Positions 1 to 8,510 are shown, counted from the stretch's first letter. The stretch is DNA of 51,967 nucleotides from Bacillota bacterium (GCA_023409955.1 JAEYQQ010000017.1:1-51967); one strand, 5' to 3'. Notes: generated from the letters alone by a model not told the origin. Translations and numbers: made by a program.

Positions 1-589
1 GTACTTCACCGGTTAAGTAGGCCTGCGCCCCTAGGCGGATCGCTTCTTCAAAACCCTCGTCGTATGCGCCGGATCCCACAGCAAGTATTTTGATATGATT
101 ATTTGGATTGCCATACAGCCGTACCGGCGCATTCAAAAGTGAGGCAGCTTTCTCTTGAAGTTTTGCAGCTGTCATTGGTTCAGGCAAGCTACCAGCCCGT
201 ACAAAATTATCACCCATTATACCAGTTAAATCAAAAAGCTGACCCAATACATCATTGATACCGCCTCTGGCTCTGTCCAGATTCGTATGAGCGCTGATCA
301 GAGCAATGTGGTTTCTGACCAGCTCGCAAAGGATTTTCCCCTCCGGGTCATCCTCACGCATGTTTTTCCTTGCGTGAAACATCAGTGGATGGTGGGTAAG
401 AATAAGCTCTGCACCGATGCGCACAGCCTCCATAACCACTTCCATCGTACAGTCAAGAGCAGTGAGTATACGGGTGACGGGGGATTCAAACCTGCCTGCC
501 AGCAGGCCGACGTTATCAAAATCTTCGGCTGTCTGAAAAGGAGCAAAGCCGTCGATCCAGTCGTATACAGCTTTTACGGTCAATGTCAT
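1..589 (-). CDS. Nif3-like dinuclear metal-centre protein (YqfO family), 3' end outside the window
   Basis: The visible 196 residues are the N-terminal part of a Nif3/YqfO-family protein. They include the family's early 'DNVGLLAG' stretch, the metal-site 'LTHHPLMF' motif and a 'SAHTNLD' segment, which carry conserved His/Asp ligands of the dinuclear metal site. The frame runs off the left edge in a segment reading YLTGEV, also typical of the family. The start is the ATG at 589, which overlaps the trmK stop codon as ATGA, so the two are translationally coupled. A GGAGG lies just upstream. Nif3 proteins often sit beside trmK in Firmicutes. The biochemical role is unsettled; some members act as GTP cyclohydrolase I type 2-like proteins, so no reaction is assigned. 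Confidence 0.93.
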   Translation of the reverse strand, partial: MTLTVKAVYDWIDGFAPFQTAEDFDNVGLLAGRFESPVTRILTALDCTMEVVMEAVRIGAELILTHHPLMFHARKNMREDDPEGKILCELVRNHIALISAHTNLDRARGGINDVLGQLFDLTGIMGDNFVRAGSLPEPMTAAKLQEKAASLLNAPVRLYGNPNNHIKILAVGSGAYDEGFEEAIRLGAQAYLTGEV

Positions 590-1290
590 TGCAGTTCCTC
601 CAGGATGTATTGGTTAAGCCTTTGCCAAACGAGCATATCATCATTCTTGCTTTCCGTTTCGTTTATGGCTCGAAGTGCCTTTTGGGCAACATGCTGCCTC
701 CAGCGCAGATACGCACCAAAAAGAGCAGGGCGATCCTTTATAAGGCAAGGGCCAAGCAACAGCTCCTTTTCTGTATAAACAGCCTTACCTGGTACTGCAT
801 GGATGATGATATAAAACCTGCCGCCGGATCGGGTAAGCATCTCTTGTATAATTTGATAGCCGATATCTGAAAGAGCCATTCGCACAATATGAATTTCTGT
901 ATGTGGCGAAAGGATCAACTCTGCCCCATGTAGCTTATCTTCACCGGATGTTAGTATATCCCGCATGGTATCTCCGCCCATACCCATAATGCTGATTGCT
1001 TGAACAGGCACTTTTAGTGCATTCAAACCGTCGGCCTGCACAAATATGGCTCGGTGGTCAAACTGATGCAGCGTAATGAGCTCTTTGGCCTTTAAAAGAG
1101 CGGGGAGGCTGATATCGGCCACAATCATTCGTTGGCATCTGTCTTCTGACAACAGGTATAAAGGAAGTCGACCATGGTCTGTGCCGATGTCAGCACCTAA
1201 ACTGCATGGGGGAAATAAGTCAGCCGCGGCTTTAAGCCGTTCATCCAACTTGGGCAGACGCAGAGCTACCGCCTCCTTTTGTACAATCAT
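586..1290 (-). CDS. trmK: tRNA (adenine(22)-N(1))-methyltransferase TrmK
   Basis: This is a SAM-dependent methyltransferase of the TrmK (YqfN) family, which makes m1A22 in tRNA. From the ATG at 1290 the protein is 234 residues, close to the usual length of about 235. A Rossmann-type motif I 'LGADIGTDHGRLP' is followed by 'IVADIS', 'ISIMGMGGDTM' (the conserved G-M-G-G catalytic-loop region) and 'LILSPHTE'. A TTG at 1317 would add nine residues, but the ATG has a GGTGGG at usable spacing. It lies downstream of sigA and overlaps the Nif3 gene by four bases, the usual dnaG-sigA-trmK-nif3 order of Clostridia. Confidence 0.93.
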   Translation of the reverse strand: MIVQKEAVALRLPKLDERLKAAADLFPPCSLGADIGTDHGRLPLYLLSEDRCQRMIVADISLPALLKAKELITLHQFDHRAIFVQADGLNALKVPVQAISIMGMGGDTMRDILTSGEDKLHGAELILSPHTEIHIVRMALSDIGYQIIQEMLTRSGGRFYIIIHAVPGKAVYTEKELLLGPCLIKDRPALFGAYLRWRQHVAQKALRAINETESKNDDMLVWQRLNQYILEELQ

Positions 1291-1506
1291 GCATAACCCA
1301 CCGTTGCTCCTGTTCAAAGGTAGTAACCATTTTTTCAGCTTCGTGGACCACCTTGCTCGGAAAACTGTAAGCCTCTAATAACAGCAGCGCATTGCGGGTT
1401 GTGGATGGTTCGCAAGATTAGTAGTGAGCAGTAGGGAGGGATTTTCAATACCAACAGCAAGCCAAGCTTCTCCATTCTTCCATCCATATTCTGCTTTTTA
1501 AAAGAA

Positions 1507-1533
1507 GGAGAGAAGGCATCGAGCCCCCTCTCC
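1507..1533 (-). terminator. Probable intrinsic terminator downstream of sigA
   Basis: On the minus strand a GGAGAG/CTCTCC stem (1528-1533 with 1507-1512) is followed by TTCTTTTAAAAA. It lies 30 bases beyond the sigA stop codon. The stem is short and the T-tract interrupted, so confidence is moderate. If real, it separates sigA from trmK. Confidence 0.5.
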
Positions 1534-1562
1534 GCTATTCCAGATATAAATACACAAATGAG

Positions 1563-2648
1563 TTAGTCCAGATAGTCCTTCAGCTTTTTGCTTCGGCTGG
1601 GATGGCGAAGCTTACGCAGTGCCTTAGCCTCAATCTGACGGATGCGTTCCCGGGTAACATTAAACTCCCGGCCCACTTCCTCCAAGGTCCGTTGGCGTCC
1701 ATCATCCAAACCAAAACGTAAACGCAGCACCTTTTCCTCCCGTGGGGTCAAGGTATCCAGCACATCCAGCAGCTGTTCCTTCATCAGGGAGAAGGATGCG
1801 GCTTCCGCTGGGGCGGGGGCATCTTCATCGGGTATGAAGTCACCCAGATGGCTGTCTTCCTCCTCGCCGATGGGGGTCTCTAGGGATACGGGCTCTTGAG
1901 CAATTTTGATAATTTCTCTGACCTTGCCTTCGCTGATGGCCATGGCTTTGGCAATCTCCTCAGGGGTGGGCTCACGACCATACTCTTGCAAAAGCTGGCG
2001 GGAAACGCGGATCAGTTTGTTGATCGTTTCCACCATATGCACAGGGATGCGGATAGTACGGGCCTGGTCGGCGATGGCACGGGTGATGGCCTGGCGAATC
2101 CACCAGGTAGCATATGTAGAAAATTTATAGCCTTTGCGGTAGTCAAACTTCTCGACAGCCTTAATAAGACCCAGGTTGCCTTCCTGAATCAGGTCTAGGA
2201 ACAGCATACCGCGACCAACGTAACGTTTTGCAATGGAAACAACCAAACGAAGGTTTGCTTCTGCCAGCTTTCGCTTAGCTTCGTCATCACCTTGTTCCAT
2301 ACGTTGCGCAATGTCGATCTCCTCATCGGCTGTAAGCAAAGGAACCTTACCGATTTCCTTAAGATACATACGGACAGGATCATCTATCGATATGCCTTCC
2401 GGCACGGAAAGATCAATTTTTTCCAGGGGTTCAACAATCAACTCAGGCTCGATGGGGTCCAGCTCGTTGACTACGTCCACGCCCAGGGCTTCAAACGTTT
2501 CCAGAATCTTATCAAACTGGTCAGGCTCAATCTCAAACTCAACCAACTGGTTCATGATGTCTTTATACGTCATGGTCCCTTTGGATTTACCCTGTTCATA
2601 CAGGTCGTTGAGTTTTGCTTGACGTGCGTCGGGCGTCATGCTCAACAA
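1563..2648 (-). CDS. sigA: Primary RNA polymerase sigma factor SigA (RpoD)
   Basis: This is the housekeeping sigma-70 factor, 361 residues, with a short Firmicutes-type N-terminus. Region 1.2 begins at 'DPVRMYLKEIG'. Region 2 contains 'FLDLIQEGNLGLIKAVEKFD' and 'STYATWWIRQAI', the core-binding and -10-recognition helices. Region 3 starts around 'RIPVHMVETINK'. Region 4.2 ends with 'TLEEVGREFNVTRERIRQIE', the -35-recognition helix-turn-helix. The start is one of two adjacent TTG codons at 2648/2645, 6-9 bases after AAAGGAG; the first ATG is three codons in and too far from the site. It follows dnaG by 79 bases, as in the macromolecular synthesis operon. Confidence 0.98.
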   Translation of the reverse strand: MLSMTPDARQAKLNDLYEQGKSKGTMTYKDIMNQLVEFEIEPDQFDKILETFEALGVDVVNELDPIEPELIVEPLEKIDLSVPEGISIDDPVRMYLKEIGKVPLLTADEEIDIAQRMEQGDDEAKRKLAEANLRLVVSIAKRYVGRGMLFLDLIQEGNLGLIKAVEKFDYRKGYKFSTYATWWIRQAITRAIADQARTIRIPVHMVETINKLIRVSRQLLQEYGREPTPEEIAKAMAISEGKVREIIKIAQEPVSLETPIGEEEDSHLGDFIPDEDAPAPAEAASFSLMKEQLLDVLDTLTPREEKVLRLRFGLDDGRQRTLEEVGREFNVTRERIRQIEAKALRKLRHPSRSKKLKDYLD

Positions 2649-2727
2649 AAATCACTCCTTTTCTCCACCCTTTGGTGGATGGCCCGCAAAACCTGTTTGG
2701 GCCAGGATCGGGTAGGAAAGCGCCAAA

Positions 2728-4473
2728 TTACTGTCTGCCGGGTTTTAATTGGTTCAGGCGCTGCATTAGTGCTACTGTTTCGGCCAGGGCAGCTTCTTTT
2801 TCCCGGCCAGTGAGGGCTGGTATTTGAAGCTTCAGTTCAGACAGCTTTGTTTCAATGCGCTGTCTTCGCAGCTTGTCCAGACAGTCTTCTGCCATTCGCA
2901 TCAGCGTATCGGGTTCGCCCTCTACAGGTGTTGCAAAGATCTCTGCTGCCAAGCTTCGATTTTTTTCATCCGCCTGTGTTTCCACCAGCTCCGCAGGGGA
3001 TTGGCCGGCGGTTAAACCCTGGCATAATTGCTTCATAAATGGATCTTTAAATTCCTCTTCAGTAATGGTACCCTTTGGTAAGCGTCCGGTGGCCAGCAAG
3101 GAGATCAAGGACTGTTCTGCTCTGTCAAGCTTTTCATCCGTCCTTGAGGTTAATCTTTCCCTTTGGGGAGGGGGGTTATTCTTGACAATAGGAAATGAAA
3201 TGCCAATTTGCGCTTGTAGCACCTCTTTGGGAAAGCCAGTCTGCAGAATCAGCCGCTGCAAGTGGTTTTCCAGCTCCACCGGCTGATTCACCCGGCGAAG
3301 TATGTCTGCGCATGCCTTGGCATATTCCGTCCGTCCATCCTGGGTGGAAAGGTCAAACTCCTCTGCCTTCCGGTCCATACGATACGCCGCAGGGTTTATT
3401 GGGGAAAGCTGCTGGAACGCATCTAGTCCATCACGGCGTATGAACTCATCCGGATCAAGCTTATCGGGGAATGCCAGAACCCGTGCGGGAATGTTCTCTG
3501 CCTCAAAAATGTCCAGCGCTCTTAATGTAGCATGCTGCCCGGCACTATCCCCGTCATAGGCAATCCATATCTGGGGTGCAAAACGCTTAAGCAGCCGCGC
3601 TTGCTCCTGGGTAAGAGAAGTCCCCAGTGTAGCAACAACACCTTCAACACCAAATTGAGCCAGAGCAACTACATCCATATACCCTTCCACCAATATCACT
3701 CTGGAAAGATTTTTAGCCTTTCGAAGGAGATTGGCGGCATAAACACCCAGCCGCTTGTTGAAAGCCGGGGTATCGGAAGTGTTCAGGTATTTGGGCTTGG
3801 CATCTCCCATGGCACGGCCGCCAAATCCCAGAACCTGCCCATACAGATCGATGATGGGAAACATGGCCCGGGAGCGAAACATATCAACCGTTTTGCCTTC
3901 CCGAAGAAGGATCAGCCCAGCTTTTTGCAGCTCATCCAGTGTAAAGCCCTGGCCAACAAGATGCTCGGTCAAGTCATCCCGGCCCCCTACAGCCGCACCC
4001 AGGCCAAACTTGCGGATTACGCCGTCATCTAGACCGCGGCTCTTTAAATACGCTAGGACAGGCTCCCCTTCCTGGGTGAAAAGCTGTTGATGGTAAAACT
4101 GAGCAGCAGCGCGATTAGCACTTGTCAGTCTTTCTTTCAGCGACCTTGCGGCCTGATACGCTTCGTCCTCCTTTACTTCGGGCGGGGTTATATGCAGCCG
4201 TTCGGCCAGATGCAGCACAGCTTCCGAAAAGTCCATGTGCTCAACATCCATCACGAACTGAATTACACTGCCTCCGGCTTTGCAGCCGAAGCAATAATAT
4301 AGCTGCCGCTGGCCATCTACCGAGAAGGAGGCCGTCTTTTCGTTGTGAAACGGGCACAGACCCCAATATCTATGCCCGTTCTTTTTCAGTGGCAAGTAAG
4401 ATGAAACCACTTGCACGATGTCAGCCCGGGCCCTAAGCTCGTCCAACCATACTGGTGGGAACCGTCCTGCCAT
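2728..4473 (-). CDS. dnaG: DNA primase DnaG
   Basis: DnaG makes the RNA primers for lagging-strand synthesis and works with the replicative helicase. The 581-residue protein has an N-terminal CHC2 zinc finger with C40, H43, C61 and C64 (motifs 'CPFH' and 'CFGC'). A catalytic core follows, with the TOPRIM motifs 'VILVEGYMDVVAL' and 'AYDGDSAGQHA'. The C-terminal helicase-binding region is less conserved, as usual. The ATG at 4473 is preceded by AGGTG at seven bases. It lies between the dGTPase-like gene and sigA, all on the same strand. Confidence 0.98.
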   Translation of the reverse strand: MAGRFPPVWLDELRARADIVQVVSSYLPLKKNGHRYWGLCPFHNEKTASFSVDGQRQLYYCFGCKAGGSVIQFVMDVEHMDFSEAVLHLAERLHITPPEVKEDEAYQAARSLKERLTSANRAAAQFYHQQLFTQEGEPVLAYLKSRGLDDGVIRKFGLGAAVGGRDDLTEHLVGQGFTLDELQKAGLILLREGKTVDMFRSRAMFPIIDLYGQVLGFGGRAMGDAKPKYLNTSDTPAFNKRLGVYAANLLRKAKNLSRVILVEGYMDVVALAQFGVEGVVATLGTSLTQEQARLLKRFAPQIWIAYDGDSAGQHATLRALDIFEAENIPARVLAFPDKLDPDEFIRRDGLDAFQQLSPINPAAYRMDRKAEEFDLSTQDGRTEYAKACADILRRVNQPVELENHLQRLILQTGFPKEVLQAQIGISFPIVKNNPPPQRERLTSRTDEKLDRAEQSLISLLATGRLPKGTITEEEFKDPFMKQLCQGLTAGQSPAELVETQADEKNRSLAAEIFATPVEGEPDTLMRMAEDCLDKLRRQRIETKLSELKLQIPALTGREKEAALAETVALMQRLNQLKPGRQ

Positions 4474-4573
4474 TCATGCTCACCTGCTCTACTTTCATTC
4501 GCCGCGAAGGCGTCATTTCCTGCATATTTTCGAATTAATTCGACCGTATTCGTATAAGTAATGGTAAATTTCC

Positions 4574-5578
4574 TCAAGCGGCCGGAAAACCAGAGGGAAC
4601 AAAAAGCTTCTGATACAACCGTATGGCATACCTGTCGGTCATGCTGGCCAGGTAATCTGTCACACCCCGCCAAGTTCCTTCCTGATAACAGATGGTTACA
4701 TATTCAGAAGCCATCTCTGCCGGATGTTCCATGTAGTAACCAAACAGCTCTCTGATCACATGGTCGCAGCGGGCCTCCTCAGCTTCTCTCCAGCCCTGAC
4801 GGTAAACCTTTTCAAACAAAAAGGTACGCAGAATATTGGTGGCTTCCAGCACATTCTGACTCATGAGAACCTGATTCTTACCTAAGCTGTTCTGCACGAT
4901 ATCCAGAATCATGGTGTTGATACGCTGACCATGCGTTTGCCCCAGCACCTGAAGACAGTCTTTGGGTAAGTCACTCCCATTCAGTATTCCTGCCCGCAAT
5001 GCATCGTCAATGTCGTGGTTGATGTATGCGATCCTGTCAGCGCGGCTGACACACAACGCTTCCAAGGTTTGAGGAGGTGTCTTGCCGCTGTGACATAAGA
5101 TACCATTACGCACTTCCCAGGTTAGGTTAAGCCCTTTCCCATCGCTTTCCAACTTCTCCACAACCCGCAGGCTTTGCTCATTGTGGCGAAACCCTTCAGG
5201 CAAAAGCCCATCCAGCGATCGCTCTCCAATATGTCCAAAAGGGGTATGGCCCAGATCGTGCCCTAAGGCGATGGCCTCAGCAAGGTCCTCGTTGAGATTA
5301 AGGGCTCTGGCTAAGGTCCTTGCAACTTGGGCTACTTCCAGCGTATGCGTGAGCCTGGTTCGGTAATGATCACCTTCTGGTGATAAAAATACCTGTGTTT
5401 TAAATTTCAGGCGGCGGAAGCTTTTGCTATGGATGATTCTGTCCCGGTCTCGTTGGAATACTGTACGCAAAGGGCATGGCTCCAAAGGCCTTTCCCGCCC
5501 AAGAGTATTGATGCTGAATGTGGCCAGAGGGCTTAAGCGTGCCTGCTCTGCCTGTTCTTGATACTCCCTGGGCGTCAT
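4574..5578 (-). CDS. dGTPase-like HD-domain triphosphohydrolase
   Basis: This is a deoxyguanosinetriphosphate triphosphohydrolase-like protein of the HD superfamily, 334 residues from the ATG at 5578. Early on it has 'IIHSKSFRRLKFKTQVF' and then 'RTRLTHTLEVAQVARTLAR'. The metal-binding H78 and the pair H107-D108 in 'ALGHDLGHTPFGHIGE' are all present, so it should be catalytically competent toward dNTPs. An upstream in-frame extension of 44 residues looks like untranslated leader, because a GAGG sits 11 bases before the 5578 ATG. Placement directly before dnaG is common in Clostridia and suggests a link between dNTP pools and priming, which is inference. Confidence 0.92.
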   Translation of the reverse strand: MTPREYQEQAEQARLSPLATFSINTLGRERPLEPCPLRTVFQRDRDRIIHSKSFRRLKFKTQVFLSPEGDHYRTRLTHTLEVAQVARTLARALNLNEDLAEAIALGHDLGHTPFGHIGERSLDGLLPEGFRHNEQSLRVVEKLESDGKGLNLTWEVRNGILCHSGKTPPQTLEALCVSRADRIAYINHDIDDALRAGILNGSDLPKDCLQVLGQTHGQRINTMILDIVQNSLGKNQVLMSQNVLEATNILRTFLFEKVYRQGWREAEEARCDHVIRELFGYYMEHPAEMASEYVTICYQEGTWRGVTDYLASMTDRYAIRLYQKLFVPSGFPAA

Positions 5579-5703
5579 GCCTTCGTCATCCTCTCTGTGG
5601 AATATGGAGAAAGAAAAAATGATTTCCATCCATATATACGCTGTCGCATATACATATATACAACACAACCTATGAAAATCCCTGCTTGCCAACGGAATAT
5701 CCA

Positions 5704-5732
5704 TTGACAAGAAAGCGCCTTCATGCTATCCT
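5704..5732 (+). promoter_or_regulatory. SigA-type promoter of rnpB
   Basis: TTGACA (5704-5709) is followed by a 17-base spacer and TATCCT (5727-5732). The predicted start, around 5739-5741, coincides with the first base of the P1 helix of RNase P RNA. Confidence 0.85.
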
Positions 5733-5740
5733 ACCTTGAG

Positions 5741-6080
5741 ATATGCGAGGTGGCTGGGCGGCCGCATGCAATATGGCATGAGGAAAGTCCGAGCACCATA
5801 GGGCAGGGTGCCGGTTAACGGCCGGTGGAGGCGACTCCAAGGAAAGTGCAACAGAGAGATACCGCCGCTTTTGCGGTAAGGGTGGAAAGGTGAGGTAAGA
5901 GCTCACCCGCGGCTTGGCGACTTGTCCGCGATGTAAACCCCACCTGGTGCAAGATTGAATGGGGAGCACATATGGCGGCCCGTCATGCTCCCGGGTAATC
6001 GCTTGAGCCTGCTGGTAACTGCAGGCCTGGATAGATGACCGCCCACGACAGAACTCGGCTTACAGGCCACGCTCGCATAT
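5741..6080 (+). ncRNA. rnpB: RNase P RNA (RnpB), catalytic RNA
   Basis: RNase P RNA cleaves the 5' leader of precursor tRNAs. About 340 nt are visible. The universally conserved 5' element GAGGAAAGTCCGAGC lies at 5780-5794, and the 3' element ACAGAACTCGGCTTACAGGC at 6048-6067; the two form the P4 pseudoknot. P1 closes the molecule: ATATGCGAG at 5742-5750 pairs with CTCGCATAT at 6072-6080. The internal 'AGAGATACCGCC' and the 'GGTGAGGTAAGAGCTCACC' hairpin favour an ancestral type A fold, although no full fold was computed. It has its own promoter and terminator and is divergent from the dGTPase-like gene. Confidence 0.97.
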
Positions 6081-6092
6081 TTATTTGACTAG

Positions 6093-6118
6093 AAATGACG
6101 CTAACGTGTCATTTTTTT
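6093..6118 (+). terminator. Intrinsic terminator of rnpB
   Basis: AAATGAC (6093-6099) pairs with GTCATTT (6108-6114), followed by a run of T. It lies 13 bases beyond the end of RNase P RNA and only about 25 bases before the next start codon. Confidence 0.85.
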
Positions 6119-6142
6119 ATATGTATATTACGGAGGATGAAC

Positions 6143-6856
6143 ATGAACAGAAGCGGAAAGATTCTGCTCTTATTGGTGGCTGCCCTTATGCTTTGGCCAA
6201 GCAAGCTAGCTTACGCAGGTTATACTGTTCATGCCAAGGGTGATAGAAATTTACCCAAGATAGCAATCACCATGGATGACTGTTGGAAACTGGACCACGT
6301 TGTTACAATGCTGGATCTATGTAGTGAATATCAATTCAAGATGACCTTCTTTCCCTGTGGGGCAGCAATCCGTGAAGAAGATCAGGGTGTATGGCTGCGC
6401 ATGGTGCAGGATGGCCATGAAATCGGGAATCATACCTTTAACCATCGTAAGCTCAACACCATTAAAGCGGATCGAGTACGCCGTGAACTGGTCCGTATGG
6501 AAGAGCGTCTCAATGAGGTGTTGGGTTTTTCATATGATATCCGCATGATGCGTCCGCCCTATGGTGCATATCGGGGCGGGGAAGGGATGAAAACCACCAA
6601 GGCGATAGAATCCAGCGGCTATTCCCGTATCGTTGTGTGGAGTATCAGTGAAACAGATCCGGACAAGATGCTGAATAAAGTAAAGAACGGAGATATTTTG
6701 CTGTATCACAGCAACAAAAAAGATGTGGATGGTTTGAATGAAGCAATACCTGTTTTGCTGGAGCGTGGTTTCCAACTGGTTACTGTATCTGAACTGCTAG
6801 GACTTGATGCTGTTGAGACAGCTTCTTTATCCATTAGTACAAAGCATCTTCCATAA
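6143..6856 (+). CDS. Secreted polysaccharide deacetylase (NodB/CE4 family)
   Basis: This is a 237-residue CE4-family deacetylase that should act outside the membrane on peptidoglycan or a related polymer. A signal peptide (positive start, hydrophobic core, 'LAYAG' cleavage region) spans about residues 1-26. The NodB domain follows: motif 1 'ITMDD' (the family usually has TFDD), motif 2 'HTFNH' with both metal-binding histidines, motif 3 'RPPYGAYRG', and late motifs 'VVWSI' and 'LLYH'. The start is the second ATG (6143), six bases after GGAGG. It is compact and resembles the Pda proteins of spore formers. No clear promoter of its own separates it from the rnpB terminator. Confidence 0.9.
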   Translation: MNRSGKILLLLVAALMLWPSKLAYAGYTVHAKGDRNLPKIAITMDDCWKLDHVVTMLDLCSEYQFKMTFFPCGAAIREEDQGVWLRMVQDGHEIGNHTFNHRKLNTIKADRVRRELVRMEERLNEVLGFSYDIRMMRPPYGAYRGGEGMKTTKAIESSGYSRIVVWSISETDPDKMLNKVKNGDILLYHSNKKDVDGLNEAIPVLLERGFQLVTVSELLGLDAVETASLSISTKHLP

Positions 6857-6889
6857 CAAAAAAATATGAGAAAAAAGTAATATTTCTGC

Positions 6890-6917
6890 TTGACATATGC
6901 CAGGAAACGTGTATAAT
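6890..6917 (+). promoter_or_regulatory. SigA-type promoter of tRNA-Lys
   Basis: TTGACA (6890-6895), a 16-base spacer and a perfect TATAAT (6912-6917) lie 42 bases before the tRNA gene. Confidence 0.9.
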
Positions 6918-6959
6918 ACTCTTCGTCGGCAAAATAAACGACCCCGCCGCGAAGAATAT

Positions 6960-7035
6960 GCACCATTAGCTCAGTTGGTAGAGCACCTGACTCTTAATCA
7001 GGGTGTCCAGGGTTCGAGTCCCTGATGGTGTACCA
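6960..7035 (+). tRNA. tRNA-Lys (anticodon CTT)
   Basis: This 76-base tRNA has the CCA end encoded. The acceptor stem GCACCAT (6960-6966) pairs with ATGGTGT (7025-7031), with a terminal G-U. The D arm reads GCTCAGTTGGTAGAGC. The anticodon loop CTCTTAA carries anticodon CTT for lysine AAG codons. The T arm has the canonical GGTTCGAGTCC. It stands alone, with its own promoter and terminator. Confidence 0.98.
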
Positions 7036-7037
7036 AG

Positions 7038-7074
7038 AAAAAGCTTTGAAAACAACATTTTCAAAGCTTTTTTG
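7038..7074 (+). terminator. Intrinsic terminator of tRNA-Lys
   Basis: A perfect 15-bp stem (7038-7052 with 7058-7072), five-base loop and T-rich 3' arm start three bases after the encoded CCA. Confidence 0.93.
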
Positions 7075-7249
7075 TTTGATTTTATACTGATAAATCTATT
7101 AGCAATGAGCTCTACAGCTTTATGGTGCTACGCTTGAAAGTGAAATCAGTTCAAAGGAAAATGCCTCTTTTATGTATTTGCGCTCTTCGATAAGGGAAAA
7201 GAAATACGGCTGCACCTTAGCTAATAGTAAGCGTGATATATTGAATAAT

Positions 7250-7275
7250 CAAGGATCAGGATAATCTGACCCTTG
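7250..7275 (-). terminator. Terminator-like hairpin downstream of cotJC
   Basis: CAAGGATCAG (7250-7259) pairs with CTGACCCTTG (7266-7275), with one wobble pair. It lies 10 bases past the cotJC stop. No T-run follows on the minus strand, so it may instead protect the mRNA 3' end. Confidence 0.4.
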
Positions 7276-7284
7276 ACGTTTGTT

Positions 7285-7881
7285 TTAATGATTGTTAGGC
7301 ATTGTGACGGGATAAATTTTTTTGCTATCTAGAAAATCCTGAACAATACGAAGGGCTTCTCCAAATCGCTGAAAATGGACTACCTCACGTTGGCGCAGGA
7401 ATTTTAAGGGTTCGATAACATCTGGATCATCTGCCAGATTAATCAGCCATTCATAGGTGGATCTTGCTTTTTGTTCAGCAGCCATATCTTCAGTCAGATC
7501 TGCAACTGGGTCACCTTTAACAGCTATATAAGCTGCAGTAAAGGGAACACCGGATGCACTTACTGGGTACACACCTTTATCATGATCGGCATAATACGCA
7601 TCAAGACCAGCAGCTTTAATTTCTTCAATGCTGGCATTCTTGGTCAGTTGCTTGACCATGCTTCCAACCATCTCAAGGTGAGCCAGTTCTTCTGTACCAA
7701 TGTCATTTAAGATGGCGCGTGCTTCTGGTGTTACCATGGAAAAACGCTGGCTTAAATAACGCAACGATGCAGCCAACTCTCCATCCGGCCCGCCATATTG
7801 CGTGATGATTACTTTTGCCATTGCAGGATTTGGATTCTTTATTTTGATGGGGTATTCTAGCTTTTTCTCATATATCCACAT
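7285..7881 (-). CDS. cotJC: Spore coat protein CotJC (manganese-catalase family)
   Basis: CotJC is a coat-associated protein of the ferritin-like manganese catalase family, 198 residues. The five dimetal ligands of that family can be matched: E35 in 'GGPDGE', E65 and H68 in 'EELAH', E136 in 'AAEQKAR' and H169 in 'REVVH'. It should therefore bind two metal ions and could disproportionate hydrogen peroxide. The ATG follows the cotJB stop directly, and GGAGAGGAG lies nine bases upstream. It is the last gene of cotJA-cotJB-cotJC, which in Bacillus is made in the mother cell. A diverged paralogue lies at 34507-35043. Confidence 0.95.
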   Translation of the reverse strand: MWIYEKKLEYPIKIKNPNPAMAKVIITQYGGPDGELAASLRYLSQRFSMVTPEARAILNDIGTEELAHLEMVGSMVKQLTKNASIEEIKAAGLDAYYADHDKGVYPVSASGVPFTAAYIAVKGDPVADLTEDMAAEQKARSTYEWLINLADDPDVIEPLKFLRQREVVHFQRFGEALRIVQDFLDSKKIYPVTMPNNH

Positions 7882-8160
7882 TTAGCGGCACTCCTCTCCT
7901 GGTAAATCTACATTAAAGCTATACTGCCAAGGCCAGGGATCACGGTACCAGTCCCAATGGCAGCGGTTAAAGGATCGGAAGGAGTATAAAGGGCCGCATA
8001 TACTTTCGTATTGCTCTCTTAGGACATTGGCTTTTGCTAGTATTCTATTATACTGCTCTAGTGCTTCATCATCATCAGGGTGTGTATCCAAAAAGAGTTG
8101 AAGATCAACCAGCATGAAATCCAGTTCCATCAGCTCGCGTAAGATTGCATCTCTATCCAT
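7882..8160 (-). CDS. cotJB: Spore coat protein CotJB
   Basis: This small coat protein (92 residues) is typical of the CotJB family. It has an N-terminal helix 'LMELDFMLVDLQLFLDTHPDDDEALEQYN' split across residues 7-35, and the family's C-terminal tryptophan signature 'WDWYRDPWPWQ'. The ATG at 8160 overlaps the cotJA stop as TAATG, with GGGAGG nine bases upstream. It is needed together with CotJA and CotJC for coat assembly in Bacillus. It has only three cysteines, unlike the CotJB-like half of the protein at 35047-35478. Confidence 0.93.
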   Translation of the reverse strand: MDRDAILRELMELDFMLVDLQLFLDTHPDDDEALEQYNRILAKANVLREQYESICGPLYSFRSFNRCHWDWYRDPWPWQYSFNVDLPGEECR

Positions 8161-8510
8161 TAGTAGCAGCCTCCCCCCGCCGGACTCATACCACATGTGA
8201 CTTCCGGCTCCAAGTTGACATATTCTCTCTTTCTATAAGGACTAAACAACTCTGGGAAGGCAGTACCCGTCAATAGGGATTTTACTGGTGACCATGTCCC
8301 GCAGAATTTCTGAAATGGAACATATGCTTCAGCAAGTCTTACGCATTCTATACTTGTTTCTTGCGGAACACATTCGCAATGACTCTGCGGCTTATCATGC
8401 ATTGAATTTGGGCTAGCTGATGCTTGGGGGTAGCTGTAGTAATAACCCATTTGCATTCCCTGCCTGTTATCGTTATGGGGAATTAGCATTCCCGCACTGG
8501 CGTTTCTCAA
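8160..8510 (-). CDS. cotJA: Spore coat protein CotJA
   Basis: CotJA-type coat protein of 116 residues. The signature is 'LAEAYVPFQKF' followed by 'TGTAFPELFSPY', matching the family's conserved 'GT-x-FPEL-x-x-PY' block. The N-terminal part is Gly/Tyr/Ser-rich with a 'CEC' pair. The likely start is the TTG at 8510, seven bases after AAAGGAG; an ATG seven codons in lacks spacing. A sequence AATACAAT (minus strand, 8546-8553) resembles a SigE -10 element (CATACAnT), but the -35 match is poor. It is the first gene of the cotJ operon. Confidence 0.9.
   Translation of the reverse strand: MRNASAGMLIPHNDNRQGMQMGYYYSYPQASASPNSMHDKPQSHCECVPQETSIECVRLAEAYVPFQKFCGTWSPVKSLLTGTAFPELFSPYRKREYVNLEPEVTCGMSPAGGGCY

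Noticed and set aside
1318..1562. Possible small gene between sigA and trmK
   Set aside because: No frame has a ribosome binding site with a plausible product; it contains a probable sigA terminator and the trmK leader.
4579..5710. Longer N-terminus for the dGTPase-like protein from an upstream start at 5710
   Set aside because: The extra 44 residues are hydrophobic and unlike the family, and a ribosome binding site fits the ATG at 5578.
5721..5969. Minus-strand 82-codon frame antisense to RNase P RNA
   Set aside because: It coincides with the conserved structural RNA and shows no coding character.
6095..6142. Upstream in-frame start for the polysaccharide deacetylase
   Set aside because: This segment encodes the rnpB terminator hairpin; the ATG at 6143 has a correctly spaced GGAGG and begins a normal signal peptide.
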